DNA from: Roseovarius aestuarii
Lineage (GTDB): Bacteria > Pseudomonadota > Alphaproteobacteria > Rhodobacterales > Rhodobacteraceae
DNA: 64,000 nt
Direction of reading: 5' to 3'
Assembly: GCF_019966515.1 (NCBI RefSeq)
Contig: NZ_JAIMIB010000011.1
Span: 89,366 to 153,365 of the forward strand
This document shows positions 9,339 through 18,395 of the stretch, one piece after another; within the stretch, counting starts at the first letter, position 1; every line of letters begins with the position of its first letter. The notes beneath the pieces were generated by a model. The model was given only the letters and a program-made list of their open reading frames with translations, was not told the DNA's origin and searched no databases. Made by a program: the position numbers and the translations under genes.

Positions 9339-9415
9339 CGGGCTATGGCGCAGCCTGGTAGCGCGTCCGTCTGGGGGACGGAAGGTCGCAGGTTCGAGTC
9401 CTGCTAGCCCGACCA
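9339..9415 (+). tRNA. tRNA-Pro (GGG)
   Basis: 77-base cloverleaf: acceptor CGGGCTA pairs with TAGCCCG, D-stem GCGC/GCGC, anticodon stem TCCGT/ACGGA with loop CTGGGGG giving anticodon GGG, T-stem GCAGG/CCTGC with TTCGAGT loop, and an encoded CCA end. Confidence 0.95.
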
Positions 9416-9491
9416 AATATACCATAAACCCCGCCGTTGAATCCGCCTCAGTGGTTGTGTCTGAGGCGTGGAACCCGCAGAGGGCATAACC

Positions 9492-10571
9492 ATGACCGGC
9501 GTTCTTTCCAGCCAGCAGTTGAAATCACTGATAGCAGACGGCCAGATCACGGCACAGTCTGACATCACCCCGGGCCAAATCCAGCCTGCCAGCCTTGATC
9601 TGCGTCTGGGCAATGTGGCCTATCGTGTGCGCGCCTCGTTCCTTGCTGGCCAGGACCGGACAGTCACAGATCGTTTGGATGAGTTCGGGATGCACCAGGT
9701 TGACCTCAGCGATGGGGCCGTGCTGGAAAAAGGCTGTGTCTACGTCGTGCCCCTGATGGAATCACTGAACCTGCCGCCGCAGATCACCGCCGTGGCCAAC
9801 GCCAAATCCTCGACCGGACGACTTGATCTGCTGACCCGCACGATCACCGATGGCGGCGAAGAGTTTGATCGCATCTCGGCAGGCTATTCCGGCCCGCTTT
9901 ATGCCGAAATCTGCCCCCGCTCCTTCTCTGTACTTGTACGCCCAGGCATGCGCCTGAACCAGATCAGGTTTCGCGAAGGTCAGGCCGTGCTGAGTGACGA
10001 TGACCTGCGTGCACTGCACCTGCAAAGCCCACTGGTCGATACCGATGCCGTAATCGATGATGGGTTGGGGTTTTCAGTCGATCTGGAGCCCGCGGGCAGC
10101 ACCCTTGTGGGCTATCGCGCCAAGCCTCATACCGGGGTGATCGATCTTGATCTGATCGGCCACTACAATCCTGCGGATTTCTGGGAAGAGGTATATGCCA
10201 ATGACCGTCACATCATCCTTGATCCCGGTGCCTTCTACATTCTGGTGAGCCGCGAGGCGGTGCACATCCCGCCCGCCTTTGCTGCCGAAATGGCCCCTTT
10301 TCTTGCCATGGTCGGAGAGTTCCGGGTGCATTATGCAGGTTTTTTCGATCCGGGTTTCGGCCACGGTGCGGCCGGTGGCGCAGGCTCTCGCGGTGTACTT
10401 GAGGTGCGCTGTCACGAAGCACCGTTCGTCCTTGAGCATGGTCAGATCGTTGGCCGGTTGGTCTATGAAAAAATGCAGGAAGTTCCCGAACAGATATATG
10501 GCGCCGGTATTGCGTCGAACTATCAGGGTCAGGGCCTGAAACTTTCCAAACATTTCCGCGCCATGTGTTGA
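9492..10571 (+). CDS. 2'-deoxycytidine 5'-triphosphate deaminase (long alphaproteobacterial type)
   Basis: Protein of 359 residues in the dCTP deaminase / dUTPase superfamily, predicted to deaminate dCTP to dUTP for thymidylate supply. It is about twice the length of E. coli Dcd and appears to hold two copies of the trimeric beta fold: the first with QPASLDLRLG near residue 33 and NAKSSTGRLD near 98, the second with VDLEPAG and the C-terminal HEAPFVLEHGQIVGRL block. This long form is usual in alphaproteobacteria. ATG at 9492 follows AGAGGG by seven bases; the upstream GTG at 9468 has no such site. Confidence 0.85.
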   Translation: MTGVLSSQQLKSLIADGQITAQSDITPGQIQPASLDLRLGNVAYRVRASFLAGQDRTVTDRLDEFGMHQVDLSDGAVLEKGCVYVVPLMESLNLPPQITAVANAKSSTGRLDLLTRTITDGGEEFDRISAGYSGPLYAEICPRSFSVLVRPGMRLNQIRFREGQAVLSDDDLRALHLQSPLVDTDAVIDDGLGFSVDLEPAGSTLVGYRAKPHTGVIDLDLIGHYNPADFWEEVYANDRHIILDPGAFYILVSREAVHIPPAFAAEMAPFLAMVGEFRVHYAGFFDPGFGHGAAGGAGSRGVLEVRCHEAPFVLEHGQIVGRLVYEKMQEVPEQIYGAGIASNYQGQGLKLSKHFRAMC

Positions 10572-10695
10572 AATCCGCTCATATCTGCGTAAAACTCAAT
10601 TTATATATCCAAAAGTTATAGACTTTAATACATCTTTAAGTAATTGTACATTTAGTTAAACTACCTTAGATTGTTTTGTTTTGCGGAGACGCATC

Positions 10696-10854
10696 TTGCA
10701 TATTTTACGTCATTTGCCGTCCAGGCCACTTGTAATTCTCGCTGGGTTCTCTCTTTTTGTGGCCTATCTGGCCGTCAGGGATTTGGTTGGCCTGAACATT
10801 GAGAAACCGGATGTCCACATCACACCATCACATCAATTGATCCCCGATAACTAA
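10696..10854 (+). CDS. Small single-pass membrane protein (hypothetical)
   Basis: 52-residue protein starting at TTG, with GGAG seven bases upstream. It reads as a short basic head (HILRHLPSRP), one membrane helix (residues about 12-26, LVILAGFSLFVAYLAV) and a polar tail. No recognised family. It is supported by the ribosome site, charge layout (basic inside) and its stop lying in a perfect inverted repeat; against it are the TTG start and short length. Confidence 0.45.
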   Translation: MHILRHLPSRPLVILAGFSLFVAYLAVRDLVGLNIEKPDVHITPSHQLIPDN

Positions 10855-10872
10855 GGGGCACAAAACCCTTAG
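10851..10872 (+). terminator. Inverted repeat at end of small gene
   Basis: CTAAGGG and CCCTTAG form a perfect seven-base stem around an eight-base loop, overlapping the stop codon of the small gene. No T tract follows directly, so it is a weak or non-canonical terminator. Confidence 0.35.
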
Positions 10873-11025
10873 CCCTTGACCATCATTTTGACAGTTCTCT
10901 TTTGTCGCGATGCGGCATACAAGCAGATATTACTGTTTAATTTAAGTCGGTTACCCACATCAGTACAGCTGCCAAGAATGGCGGAAACGCCAACTCGGCG
11001 GTGTGACCACCCGATGTTGGCCGCG

Positions 11026-11223
11026 CTAGCGCAGCCGCCGCATCATCCGGATCGTTTGCTTGGCACGCTTGCTGGCCTCAGCCGAATTCGGGGGCTTTGC
11101 GCCCATTTCTTTGTCACCATTCCTGCGTTTACTTACTGCACCGACCCCGGCATTCACCCCGGACCTGACCAATCTCCGCATGACCATGCGGACGACTATA
11201 TTGATGATTTGATTGGCGTTCAT
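11026..11223 (-). CDS. Small basic conserved hypothetical protein
   Basis: 65-residue protein beginning MNANQIINIVVRMVMRRLVR, with an amphipathic or membrane-associating N-terminal helix and a lysine/arginine-rich C-terminal half. The ATG at 11223 is preceded by GAGGAGAG, a strong ribosome site, which favours it over a longer reading from 11268. I recall similar small proteins in roseobacters but know no function. It is downstream of scpB on the same strand, separated by 68 bases. Confidence 0.7.
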   Translation of the reverse strand: MNANQIINIVVRMVMRRLVRSGVNAGVGAVSKRRNGDKEMGAKPPNSAEASKRAKQTIRMMRRLR

Positions 11224-11291
11224 CACGCTCTCCTCAACTGCCTCGATCCATATATAACATGAAATCATGAAATTTTCGGGGCGGTACGAAA

Positions 11292-11954
11292 CTAGTCTTC
11301 AAAGAGCTCATTCTGTCCTTCGCTCGTCTGTTCCTCCGCATCGGTATCGCCTTCACCAAGCTGAGGCATTGAGCCGGGCGGTGGCCGGTTCTCCAACAGG
11401 CCGGCCGAGCGCAACTCCTTGAGACCAGGCAGATCACGGGCATTTTCAAGGCCAAAATGATCAAGAAATATCTGTGTCACGACGAAAGTTACCGGACGTC
11501 CGGGTGTCATCTTGCGACGTCCGAACCGGATCCACTCCATTTCGAGCAGTTGATCAACAGTGCCGCGACTGACCGACACCCCGCGAATTTCCTCAATCTC
11601 GGCACGCGTTACCGGCTGATGATAGGCGATGATCGCAAGCGTCTCGATCGCGGCACGGCTGAGTTTGCGAGTCTCGACCGTCTCGCGCTGCATCAGAAAA
11701 CCCAGGTCGGATGCAGTGCGAATGGCCCAGGCATCACCTACTTTGACAAGGTTGACACCTCGCCCCTCATAGCGCTTGCGAAGATGCACCAAAGCTTCGG
11801 CAGCATCACTGCCATGCGGCATCCTGGATTCAAGTTCGCGCACTGTCACCGGTTCGGTCGTGGCAAAAAGGATCGCCTCGCACATGCGCTCCTGCTCGCC
11901 CATCGGCGGCGCTTCAAACAGACTTTCTTCTTCACTATCAACGTCGTCAACCAT
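11292..11954 (-). CDS. scpB: Segregation and condensation protein B
   Basis: Winged-helix kleisin partner of 220 residues that joins ScpA and Smc in the chromosome condensin complex. Recognisable segments are EAILFATTEPVT near residue 26, the LSRAAIETLAIIAYHQPVTRAEIEEIRG block around residues 98-125 and GRPVTFVVTQIFLDHFGL. The ATG at 11954 sits four bases after the scpA stop. The C-terminal 30 residues are acidic and low-complexity. Together with scpA it forms the usual two-gene unit. Confidence 0.93.
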   Translation of the reverse strand: MVDDVDSEEESLFEAPPMGEQERMCEAILFATTEPVTVRELESRMPHGSDAAEALVHLRKRYEGRGVNLVKVGDAWAIRTASDLGFLMQRETVETRKLSRAAIETLAIIAYHQPVTRAEIEEIRGVSVSRGTVDQLLEMEWIRFGRRKMTPGRPVTFVVTQIFLDHFGLENARDLPGLKELRSAGLLENRPPPGSMPQLGEGDTDAEEQTSEGQNELFED

Positions 11955-11958
11955 ATTC

Positions 11959-12753
11959 TTAATCCTTGCGCCTGACTTGAATTGGCGCGAATTCCTCGGA
12001 TTGACGGATTTCGACCTTACCTTCCTTAACCAGCTCAAGCGACGCCGCAAAGGTGGAAGCTGTCGCCGATCGCCTGCGCGCAGGATCGGTGGTAAACCCA
12101 TCCGGCAGATAGCTTGAGATATCCGTCCAGGTGCCCGCAAAGCCAATAAGCCCGCGCATCCGTTCAAGCGCCTGTTCCAGCGTGAAAACAGCATCGCGAT
12201 CCATCACGAAGGGGCGGAACTCGTCCTTAGTGCGGATGCGCGCATAACCCTGCATCAGATCCAGCAGCGTCGCTGTATAAGTGACCCGTTTGATGCGTGT
12301 CACGTCCTCTGGGATGCCACGGGCAAAAAAGTCGCGCCCCAGACGATCGCGCGCCATCAGTTTGGCGGCGGCCTCGCGCATCGCCTGCAAGCGTTCGAGC
12401 TGAAAGGCCAGATGAGCGGCCAACTCCTCGCCCGACGGCCCCTCCTCGGTCGGATCGGGAGGTAACAGCAAGCGGGATTTCAGAAACGCGAGCCAGGCGG
12501 CCATCACCAGATAATCCGCCGCAAGTTCAATGCGCAGCGCCTTGGCCTTTTCAACAAAGCCCAGATACTGTTTGGCCAGTTCCAGCACCGATATTTTGCG
12601 CAGATCGACCTTTTGCGTGCGGCTGAGCATCAAGAGCAGATCCAGCGGACCTTCAAACCCGTCCACATCCACGATCAACGCTTCGGCGGCCATGCGGTCG
12701 GCTACGTTGTCGAAACTGCTTACGTTGTCATATGTGTTGTCAGACATGTCCAA
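11959..12753 (-). CDS. scpA: Segregation and condensation protein A
   Basis: Kleisin of 264 residues that bridges the Smc heads. It contains the family N-terminal motif FEGPLDLLLMLSRTQKVDLRKI (starting near residue 33), the LAADYLVMAAWLAFLKSRLLLP helix region and a C-terminal winged helix (TFAASLELVKEGKVEIRQ). It overlaps the end of nagZ by 14 bases and precedes scpB by four bases, so nagZ-scpA-scpB are probably read as one message. Confidence 0.93.
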   Translation of the reverse strand: MDMSDNTYDNVSSFDNVADRMAAEALIVDVDGFEGPLDLLLMLSRTQKVDLRKISVLELAKQYLGFVEKAKALRIELAADYLVMAAWLAFLKSRLLLPPDPTEEGPSGEELAAHLAFQLERLQAMREAAAKLMARDRLGRDFFARGIPEDVTRIKRVTYTATLLDLMQGYARIRTKDEFRPFVMDRDAVFTLEQALERMRGLIGFAGTWTDISSYLPDGFTTDPARRRSATASTFAASLELVKEGKVEIRQSEEFAPIQVRRKD

Positions 12754-13747
12754 GCCCGCCGATTAAAGCGCCCAGCTTTGCTTCGAGGGCGGGAATGTCA
12801 ACCTCATCCGGGGCTCGTCGCTGCGCTAATGCGCTTTCCGCGCGCTTTTGGGCGAGTTCACTCATCTGCCCGGCGGCCTCGGCCACGTCGCGCCGCTCGT
12901 TGAGCGAGCCGTTACAATGCAGGATCACATCGCACCCCGCCGCTAAAGAATCCTGTGCGATCTGGCTCAGCGACCCATTCAGGGCCTTCATCGAGATGTC
13001 ATCGGTCATGATCAGACCGGCAAACCCGATCTCTTCACGAACCAACCGCATCACCACCGGCGAGGTGGTGGCAGGACGCGTGTCGATCGCGTCATAGACC
13101 AGATGCGCGGTCATCCCCATCGGCAGGTCGTTCAGCGCGCGAAAGGGTGCGAAATCGACAGTGGCTAGCGAGGCCGTATCGGCACTAACCACCGGCAAGT
13201 CCAGGTGGCTATCAACCACCGCGCGCCCATGTCCAGGAATGTGTTTCAGCACCGGCAGCACGCCACCGTCAAGCATACCGTCGGCTACCGCGCGCCCGAT
13301 CCGGCTGACGCTGTCTGGATCAAACCCGTAACAGCGGTTTTTCAGAAACTCGTGGGTCGCGGGGCCCGCCACATCCACCAGCGGCGCGCAATTGCTGTCG
13401 ATACCAAGACGGCGCAGTTCATCCGCGATGATGCGGTAGCGCAGATACATCGCCTCCGGCGCTGCATCGCCGGCGGCGGTGATGTGATCAAGCGGCGGCA
13501 GCCACTCGCGCCACGTGGGGCCGCGCAACCGCTGCACCCGCCCGCCTTCCTGATCTATGGTGATCGGCGCGTCCCGCCCCACGGATTCGCGCATCTCGTC
13601 ACACAGCGCGCGCACCTGATCCGGGCTTTCAATATTGCGACCAAAGAGGATGAAACCAAACGGGTTCGCCCACCGGAACAGCGCCTTTTCCGCCGCTGAC
13701 AGCCGCAGGCCGTCCGCATCCAGGATCGTCGCGCCGTATCGGCTCAA
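12740..13747 (-). CDS. nagZ: Beta-N-acetylhexosaminidase NagZ
   Basis: Glycoside hydrolase family 3 enzyme of about 335 residues that removes GlcNAc from muropeptides during cell-wall recycling. The signature KHIPGHGRAVVDSHLDLP with the catalytic His-Asp loop is present, as is TDDISMKAL with the nucleophile Asp. I place the start at the TTG at 13747, which overlaps the stop of the SPOR gene (TTGA) and gives the family-like start LSRYGATILD; a GTG at 13768 would add seven residues. There is no signal peptide, as expected for a cytoplasmic enzyme. Confidence 0.9.
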   Translation of the reverse strand: MSRYGATILDADGLRLSAAEKALFRWANPFGFILFGRNIESPDQVRALCDEMRESVGRDAPITIDQEGGRVQRLRGPTWREWLPPLDHITAAGDAAPEAMYLRYRIIADELRRLGIDSNCAPLVDVAGPATHEFLKNRCYGFDPDSVSRIGRAVADGMLDGGVLPVLKHIPGHGRAVVDSHLDLPVVSADTASLATVDFAPFRALNDLPMGMTAHLVYDAIDTRPATTSPVVMRLVREEIGFAGLIMTDDISMKALNGSLSQIAQDSLAAGCDVILHCNGSLNERRDVAEAAGQMSELAQKRAESALAQRRAPDEVDIPALEAKLGALIGGLGHV

Positions 13748-14643
13748 CGGGTCACCACGGGGATACACTCGGCGTTTTCCGCCACCAGAGCCGAGCAGAA
13801 GCGTCGCGCATCGCTCAGATCAGCGAACCCCATGGCCCGCAGACGGTAAAAGGTGCGCCCCCCACTTTTGGCTTTCTGCACCACCCGGTTCTTGCCTTCC
13901 AGATATTCGCCGAACTTGCCTGATAGACGGTCCCATTCGCTGCGCGCGATCTCGGCGCTTTCAAAGGCGCCAAGCTGTGCCAGCCTCGTGCCTGTCGGGA
14001 TCGTCGCGGGATCGACATCCGATGTTCCCGAAACCTCAGCAACCGTTCTGACCGGGGCACTGGTTTGCAACGATACCGGTCGGATATGTGGTCTCAATGA
14101 CGTGCCCAGCCCGCCTTCGACTTTCGGGGTTTCTGCCGCCGCGGGCGCAGGCAGATCTTCCAGCGGTTCGACGTCCTTCACAATCTGCGCCACCAATGCA
14201 TCGACCGACGCAAACTGCACCACGTCTTCCTCGACAGGGTCGGGAACCGGTTCTCCGGCTTCAGCGGCGGGCGTCACGTGCCCGGTTTGTGCAAGCTCGG
14301 CAATAGGCGCATCTTCAAGCGACAGTTCCAGCGGTTCCGGAGCCAGCACCAGTCGTTCCGCCGGGGCCGCGGCGCTGCCATCGGCGGCGACATCGTTTAC
14401 GGCCAACCCCTGGTGCAGGGCCTGTTCACCGCCCGGCTCTTCGGGTTGCACCCGCATGGGACCATCTGCGGCGCGCACCACCGGCACGCCGCTGACGTCG
14501 CGGATCAGCAGCTTGTATCCCCAAACACCAATGCCTGCGAGCAGGCCAACTGAAATCAGCGCCCCCATAAGATTGGTCAGCTTCTTGAGTACCTGTGCCC
14601 GTGATGGCGCAGCCATCTGCTGCATGCCTTGAACCTGTGCCAT
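13744..14643 (-). CDS. SPOR-domain membrane protein
   Basis: Protein of 299 residues with one N-terminal membrane helix (about residues 28-46, LMGALISVGLLAGIGVWGY), a long Pro/Glu/Ala-rich periplasmic linker and a C-terminal SPOR domain (about residues 222-299, GTRLAQLGAFESAEIARSEW to the end). SPOR domains bind glycan strands stripped of peptides at the division septum, so a septal role is likely. ATG at 14643 follows GAGGCGAG; a GTG at 14661 is less good. Its stop overlaps the nagZ start and argS lies 83 bases upstream, a conserved argS-SPOR-nagZ-scpAB run. Confidence 0.88.
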   Translation of the reverse strand: MAQVQGMQQMAAPSRAQVLKKLTNLMGALISVGLLAGIGVWGYKLLIRDVSGVPVVRAADGPMRVQPEEPGGEQALHQGLAVNDVAADGSAAAPAERLVLAPEPLELSLEDAPIAELAQTGHVTPAAEAGEPVPDPVEEDVVQFASVDALVAQIVKDVEPLEDLPAPAAAETPKVEGGLGTSLRPHIRPVSLQTSAPVRTVAEVSGTSDVDPATIPTGTRLAQLGAFESAEIARSEWDRLSGKFGEYLEGKNRVVQKAKSGGRTFYRLRAMGFADLSDARRFCSALVAENAECIPVVTR

Positions 14644-14726
14644 GTCTCGCCTCGCGTCCACCGGCGCACCACGGCGGCCGGGGTTGATATGATCTGCCTC
14701 ATCCCCGGCGATTGTTCTCGTGCGAT

Positions 14727-16472
14727 CTAGCGCATCTCTTCTGCCGGAGTTACCCCAAGAATACCAAGACCAGCGGAAATAACAACGGTTACGGTACGCG
14801 CCAGCGCGATTTTCGCCTGGGTACCCGCCACATCGGTGTCATCCAGAAAGCGCAGGGAAGGTTCGTCATGCCCGCGATTCCAGAGTGCGTGCAATTCACT
14901 GGCCAGGTCATAGAGGTAAAACGCCACCCGATGCGGCTCGTTCGTGCGACCAGCAATTTCCACCAGGCGCGGCCACTCGGCCACCTTCTTGGCGACGGAA
15001 ATCTGAGCCTCGTGGGCCAGTTGGTCCAGATCCGCAGCACCCAGAGTTGCCTCGGTGACGTCAATACCGGCCTCACGTGCCTTGCGCAGAACCGAATTCA
15101 CCCGTGCATTCGCATATTGCACGTAGAACACAGGGTTGTCCTTGGATTGCTCCAGCACCTTGTCGAAATCGAAATCAAGCGGCGCGTCGTTCTTACGGGT
15201 CAGCATGACAAAGCGGGTCACGTCCGAGCCAACCTGATCGACCACGTCGCGCAAAGTCACGAAAGTACCCGCGCGTTTCGACATCTTGAACGGCTCGCCA
15301 TCCTTATAGAGCTTCACCAGTTGCGTCAGCTTGATGTCAAGCGGCACCTTGCCATCGCTGAGCGCACTGACGGCTGCCTTCATCCGTTTGACATAACCGC
15401 CGTGATCAGCGCCAAACACGTCGATCAACGCGTCAAATCCCCGCGATACCTTGTCAAAATGATAGGCGATATCCGGGGCGAAATAGGTCCAGTTACCGTC
15501 AGATTTCTTGACCGGGCGATCCACGTCATCGCCGTGCTCGGTGGATTTGAACAACGTCTGCTCGCGCGGCTCCCAATCCTCGGGTTTCTTGCCCTTCGGC
15601 GGCTCGAGCACGCCTTCATAGATCAACCCCTTGGCATCCAGCGTTTCCAGCGCCTGTTCGATCCTGCCGGTGCCGTAAAGCGATTTTTCCGAATAGAACA
15701 CGTCCATCTCGACGCCAAGCGTCTTCAGGTCGGCACGGATCAAATCCATCATTGCATCGGTGGAGAATTCGCGCACCTCGGCCAGCCAAACATCTTCAGG
15801 CTGATCGACATAAGCATCGCCTACCTTGTCCTTCAACGCCTGCCCCGTGGCGATAAGATAATCGCCGGGATAGGTGCCATCCTCGAACGCCACGGCTTGC
15901 CCGTGCGCTTCGAGATAGCGCAGATATACCGACCGGGCGAGTACATCGACCTGTGCCCCGCCATCATTGATGTAATATTCGCGCGTCACCTGGTGACCGG
16001 TGAAGTCCAGCAGACTGGCCAGCGCATCGCCGAAAACCGCGCCACGGGTGTGGCCCACATGCAGCGGCCCGGTGGGGTTGGCGCTGACATACTCGACGTT
16101 GACACGGGCCCCCTGCCCCATGGCCGAGCGACCAAAGTCATCTCCGGCCTCAAGCGCTGCGCGAAGAACCTTTTGCCAGATCGCAGGAGCCAGCCGCAGG
16201 TTCAGAAACCCCGGACCGGCAACCTCGGCACTGGTGACGCGATCATCCGCCGTCAGTTTGGCAGCCAGTGCCTCGGCGATATCGCGCGGCTTTTTACCGG
16301 CAGGCTTGGCAAGGACCATCGCCGCGTTGGTGGCCATGTCGCCGTGGGCTGCATCGCGCGGAGGCTCGACCGCCACATTGTCAAATGGCACACCTTCGGG
16401 CAACACGCCGTCCGCCTGCAGCGTCGCCAGCATCTCAAGCACCAGTTCCCGGATTTCGGTGAACACATTCAT
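14727..16472 (-). CDS. argS: Arginine--tRNA ligase
   Basis: Class I aminoacyl-tRNA synthetase of 581 residues. The HIGH-type motif is HVGH at residues 138-141 within [15 protein letters not shown], the KMSKRAGT segment is near residue 396, and the C-terminal anticodon-binding helical domain ends with the [11 protein letters not shown] block and a methionine-arginine end. Length fits the alphaproteobacterial family. A 683-residue frame runs antisense through it and is a composition artefact. Confidence 0.97.
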   Translation of the reverse strand: MNVFTEIRELVLEMLATLQADGVLPEGVPFDNVAVEPPRDAAHGDMATNAAMVLAKPAGKKPRDIAEALAAKLTADDRVTSAEVAGPGFLNLRLAPAIWQKVLRAALEAGDDFGRSAMGQGARVNVEYVSANPTGPLHVGHTRGAVFGDALASLLDFTGHQVTREYYINDGGAQVDVLARSVYLRYLEAHGQAVAFEDGTYPGDYLIATGQALKDKVGDAYVDQPEDVWLAEVREFSTDAMMDLIRADLKTLGVEMDVFYSEKSLYGTGRIEQALETLDAKGLIYEGVLEPPKGKKPEDWEPREQTLFKSTEHGDDVDRPVKKSDGNWTYFAPDIAYHFDKVSRGFDALIDVFGADHGGYVKRMKAAVSALSDGKVPLDIKLTQLVKLYKDGEPFKMSKRAGTFVTLRDVVDQVGSDVTRFVMLTRKNDAPLDFDFDKVLEQSKDNPVFYVQYANARVNSVLRKAREAGIDVTEATLGAADLDQLAHEAQISVAKKVAEWPRLVEIAGRTNEPHRVAFYLYDLASELHALWNRGHDEPSLRFLDDTDVAGTQAKIALARTVTVVISAGLGILGVTPAEEMR

Positions 16473-16553
16473 CGCAACATTCCTTCCAGCGTCGCGCGCC
16501 GGTTTACCACTGACAGCCCGGGCGTCAACGCGTCATTGCCAGACAAAGGCCCG

Positions 16554-18392
16554 TCAGTCCGTGGTTTCAGACGCGGTCCGTTCTGCGAACTTCTCCTTTA
16601 CCGGCCCGAGCCAAAAGAGGCGCGTTCCCGCCTCGGCCTTCAGCCTGGCATTTTCGTCAAGCAGGCGCAGCGCACCCTGATCGTCAAGCTCGGCCAGTGG
16701 CGCCGCGTCGGGGTTGGTTTCGCGCCAGTTCTCCAGGGTAAACTCCTCGGTCAGAGCTGTTGATTTGACCGACCACCCGTCACGCATATGCCGCGCGATC
16801 TCAAGGAAACTCATCCCAGCGGCAAAGGGCCGCCCGCCCAGTGTCGGCGGTAGCGCATGACGCCGTTTCTCCTGCTTGGCCTGTTTCAGCTGAAACACAT
16901 TTTCCCGCCCGAACTCCGGCGCCAGATCGGTTGCCACCAGCGTATTGTAGGCCTCATTGTCACTGACGGCGACGATCCGGCCAAAGCTCATGATCTCGAC
17001 GCCATGTTCAGCCGCCTCAGACAGGATGTCGCCATAGAATACCGGCACGCCGGCCTCTCTGGCACTGCTCAGACGACCCCTGTTGCCATCGACTATAAGC
17101 ACCTCGACCTCGTGTTTTAACAACGCCTGCGCCAGCGAGGTCGAGAATTGCGACCCACCGACGATGATGACACCGGGCGTATTGCCCCCTGCCAGCCCCA
17201 GCATGCGCGCCATCGGGCGCAGCGAGAACCCGTGCAGCACAACGGTGGCGGCGACCAGCGCAAATGCCAGCGGCGCAAGCAAAGCCGCATCTTCGATCCC
17301 TGCTGAAACAAGCCGCTCACCGAACAATCCCGCAACGGCCACCAGCACGACCCCGCGCGGGCCGGTAAAGGCCACCAACAGGCGTTCACGAAACGGCACG
17401 TTGGAAAAGGCAAGCGCACCCATCACGGTCACCGGCCGCACGACGAATATCACCATCAGCACCAGCGCCGCCGACCACCAGTCAAGTCGAGACAGGGTTT
17501 CCAGATCCATCGACGCCGCTAACAGGATAAACACGCCCGAGACCAGCAGAACCGTGGCGTGTTCCTTAAAGCGCCGCAATTCGGTGTAGCTGGGTAGGTG
17601 GGCGTTCGCCATCCAGATGCCCATGACTGTCACCGCCAGCAATCCGCTTTCATGCAGCACGTAATCCGATAACGCGAAAACGCCCAACAGAACGGCAAAA
17701 AGTACCGGCACCTTCATGTATTCCGGCGCATAGGCCCGGCGAAACGCCTCGGACAGGGCCCAGCCGGCCGCCAGCCCCATCGCCGTCGCCACCACAATCC
17801 CGCTGATCATGTCGAAGGCCGCGTCACCAAAGCTTTCAGCGGCCTGCATCACCAGCACCAACTCGAACGCCAGCACCGCTGCAAGCGCGCCGATCGGGTC
17901 GTTTACGATCGCTTCCCATTGCAGCAATTGCGCCGGGCGTTTGCGCAGCCGAGCCTGACGCAGGAGCGGCGCAATAACTGTCGGGCCGGTCACAATCATG
18001 ATGCCACCGAACACCGCTGACGAAGCCCAGCCCAACCCGGCAACATAATGCAGCGCCAGTGCTGAGCCGATCCAGCCCAAAAGCGCGCCCGGAAAAATCA
18101 ACCGCCGAACCCCTTCGGCAGCTCCCCGCAGGCTTTCGAGGTTAAGCGTCAAACCGCCCTCAAACAGGATGATCGCGACGGCAATGGCGATCATGGGTTG
18201 CATCAGCGGACCAATGTCACGCTCGGGATCAAAAAGACCCAGGCCGGGGCCGACTGCCAGCCCAGCCAGCAGCATCAGAACGATGGCGGGCATCCGCAGC
18301 CGCCAGGCCAACCACTGGGCCCCGACACCCAGGGCGCCGACCAGCGCAAACCCCATGATTGGTGGCATGCCTGCCGCTGTTTCTAACGCCAT
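16554..18392 (-). CDS. CPA1-type cation/proton antiporter with TrkA-N domain
   Basis: Protein of 612 residues with about 12-13 membrane helices in the first 400 residues, including the ion-binding ND motif (AIVNDPIGALAA near 160) and FTGPRGVV near 340, followed by an RCK/TrkA-N nucleotide-binding domain (GVIIVGGSQFSTSLAQALL, IVDGNRGR) and a C-terminal regulatory tail. It should exchange Na+ or K+ for H+ across the inner membrane, with gating by nucleotide; the ion cannot be told from sequence. It begins three bases after dgt. Confidence 0.88.
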   Translation of the reverse strand: MALETAAGMPPIMGFALVGALGVGAQWLAWRLRMPAIVLMLLAGLAVGPGLGLFDPERDIGPLMQPMIAIAVAIILFEGGLTLNLESLRGAAEGVRRLIFPGALLGWIGSALALHYVAGLGWASSAVFGGIMIVTGPTVIAPLLRQARLRKRPAQLLQWEAIVNDPIGALAAVLAFELVLVMQAAESFGDAAFDMISGIVVATAMGLAAGWALSEAFRRAYAPEYMKVPVLFAVLLGVFALSDYVLHESGLLAVTVMGIWMANAHLPSYTELRRFKEHATVLLVSGVFILLAASMDLETLSRLDWWSAALVLMVIFVVRPVTVMGALAFSNVPFRERLLVAFTGPRGVVLVAVAGLFGERLVSAGIEDAALLAPLAFALVAATVVLHGFSLRPMARMLGLAGGNTPGVIIVGGSQFSTSLAQALLKHEVEVLIVDGNRGRLSSAREAGVPVFYGDILSEAAEHGVEIMSFGRIVAVSDNEAYNTLVATDLAPEFGRENVFQLKQAKQEKRRHALPPTLGGRPFAAGMSFLEIARHMRDGWSVKSTALTEEFTLENWRETNPDAAPLAELDDQGALRLLDENARLKAEAGTRLFWLGPVKEKFAERTASETTD

Positions 18393-18395
18393 ACC

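Larger units (their letters stand above)
10572..11025. other. AT-rich intergenic stretch
   Basis: Between the dCTP deaminase gene and the minus-strand small gene. It is clearly richer in A and T than its flanks at 10600-10680, holds one likely small gene (10696-10854) with an inverted repeat at its stop, and otherwise nothing I can call. A longer plus-strand open frame from 10876 lies antisense to the better supported small gene at 11026-11223 and has no coding character. Confidence 0.5.

Noticed and set aside
10876..11262. 128-residue plus-strand frame
   Set aside because: Lies antisense to the small gene at 11026-11223, which has a strong ribosome site; the plus frame is His/Pro-rich and unlike a real protein.
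14712..16763. A 683-residue plus-strand open frame
   Set aside because: It is wholly antisense to argS, which has all synthetase motifs; long antisense frames are common in GC-rich DNA.
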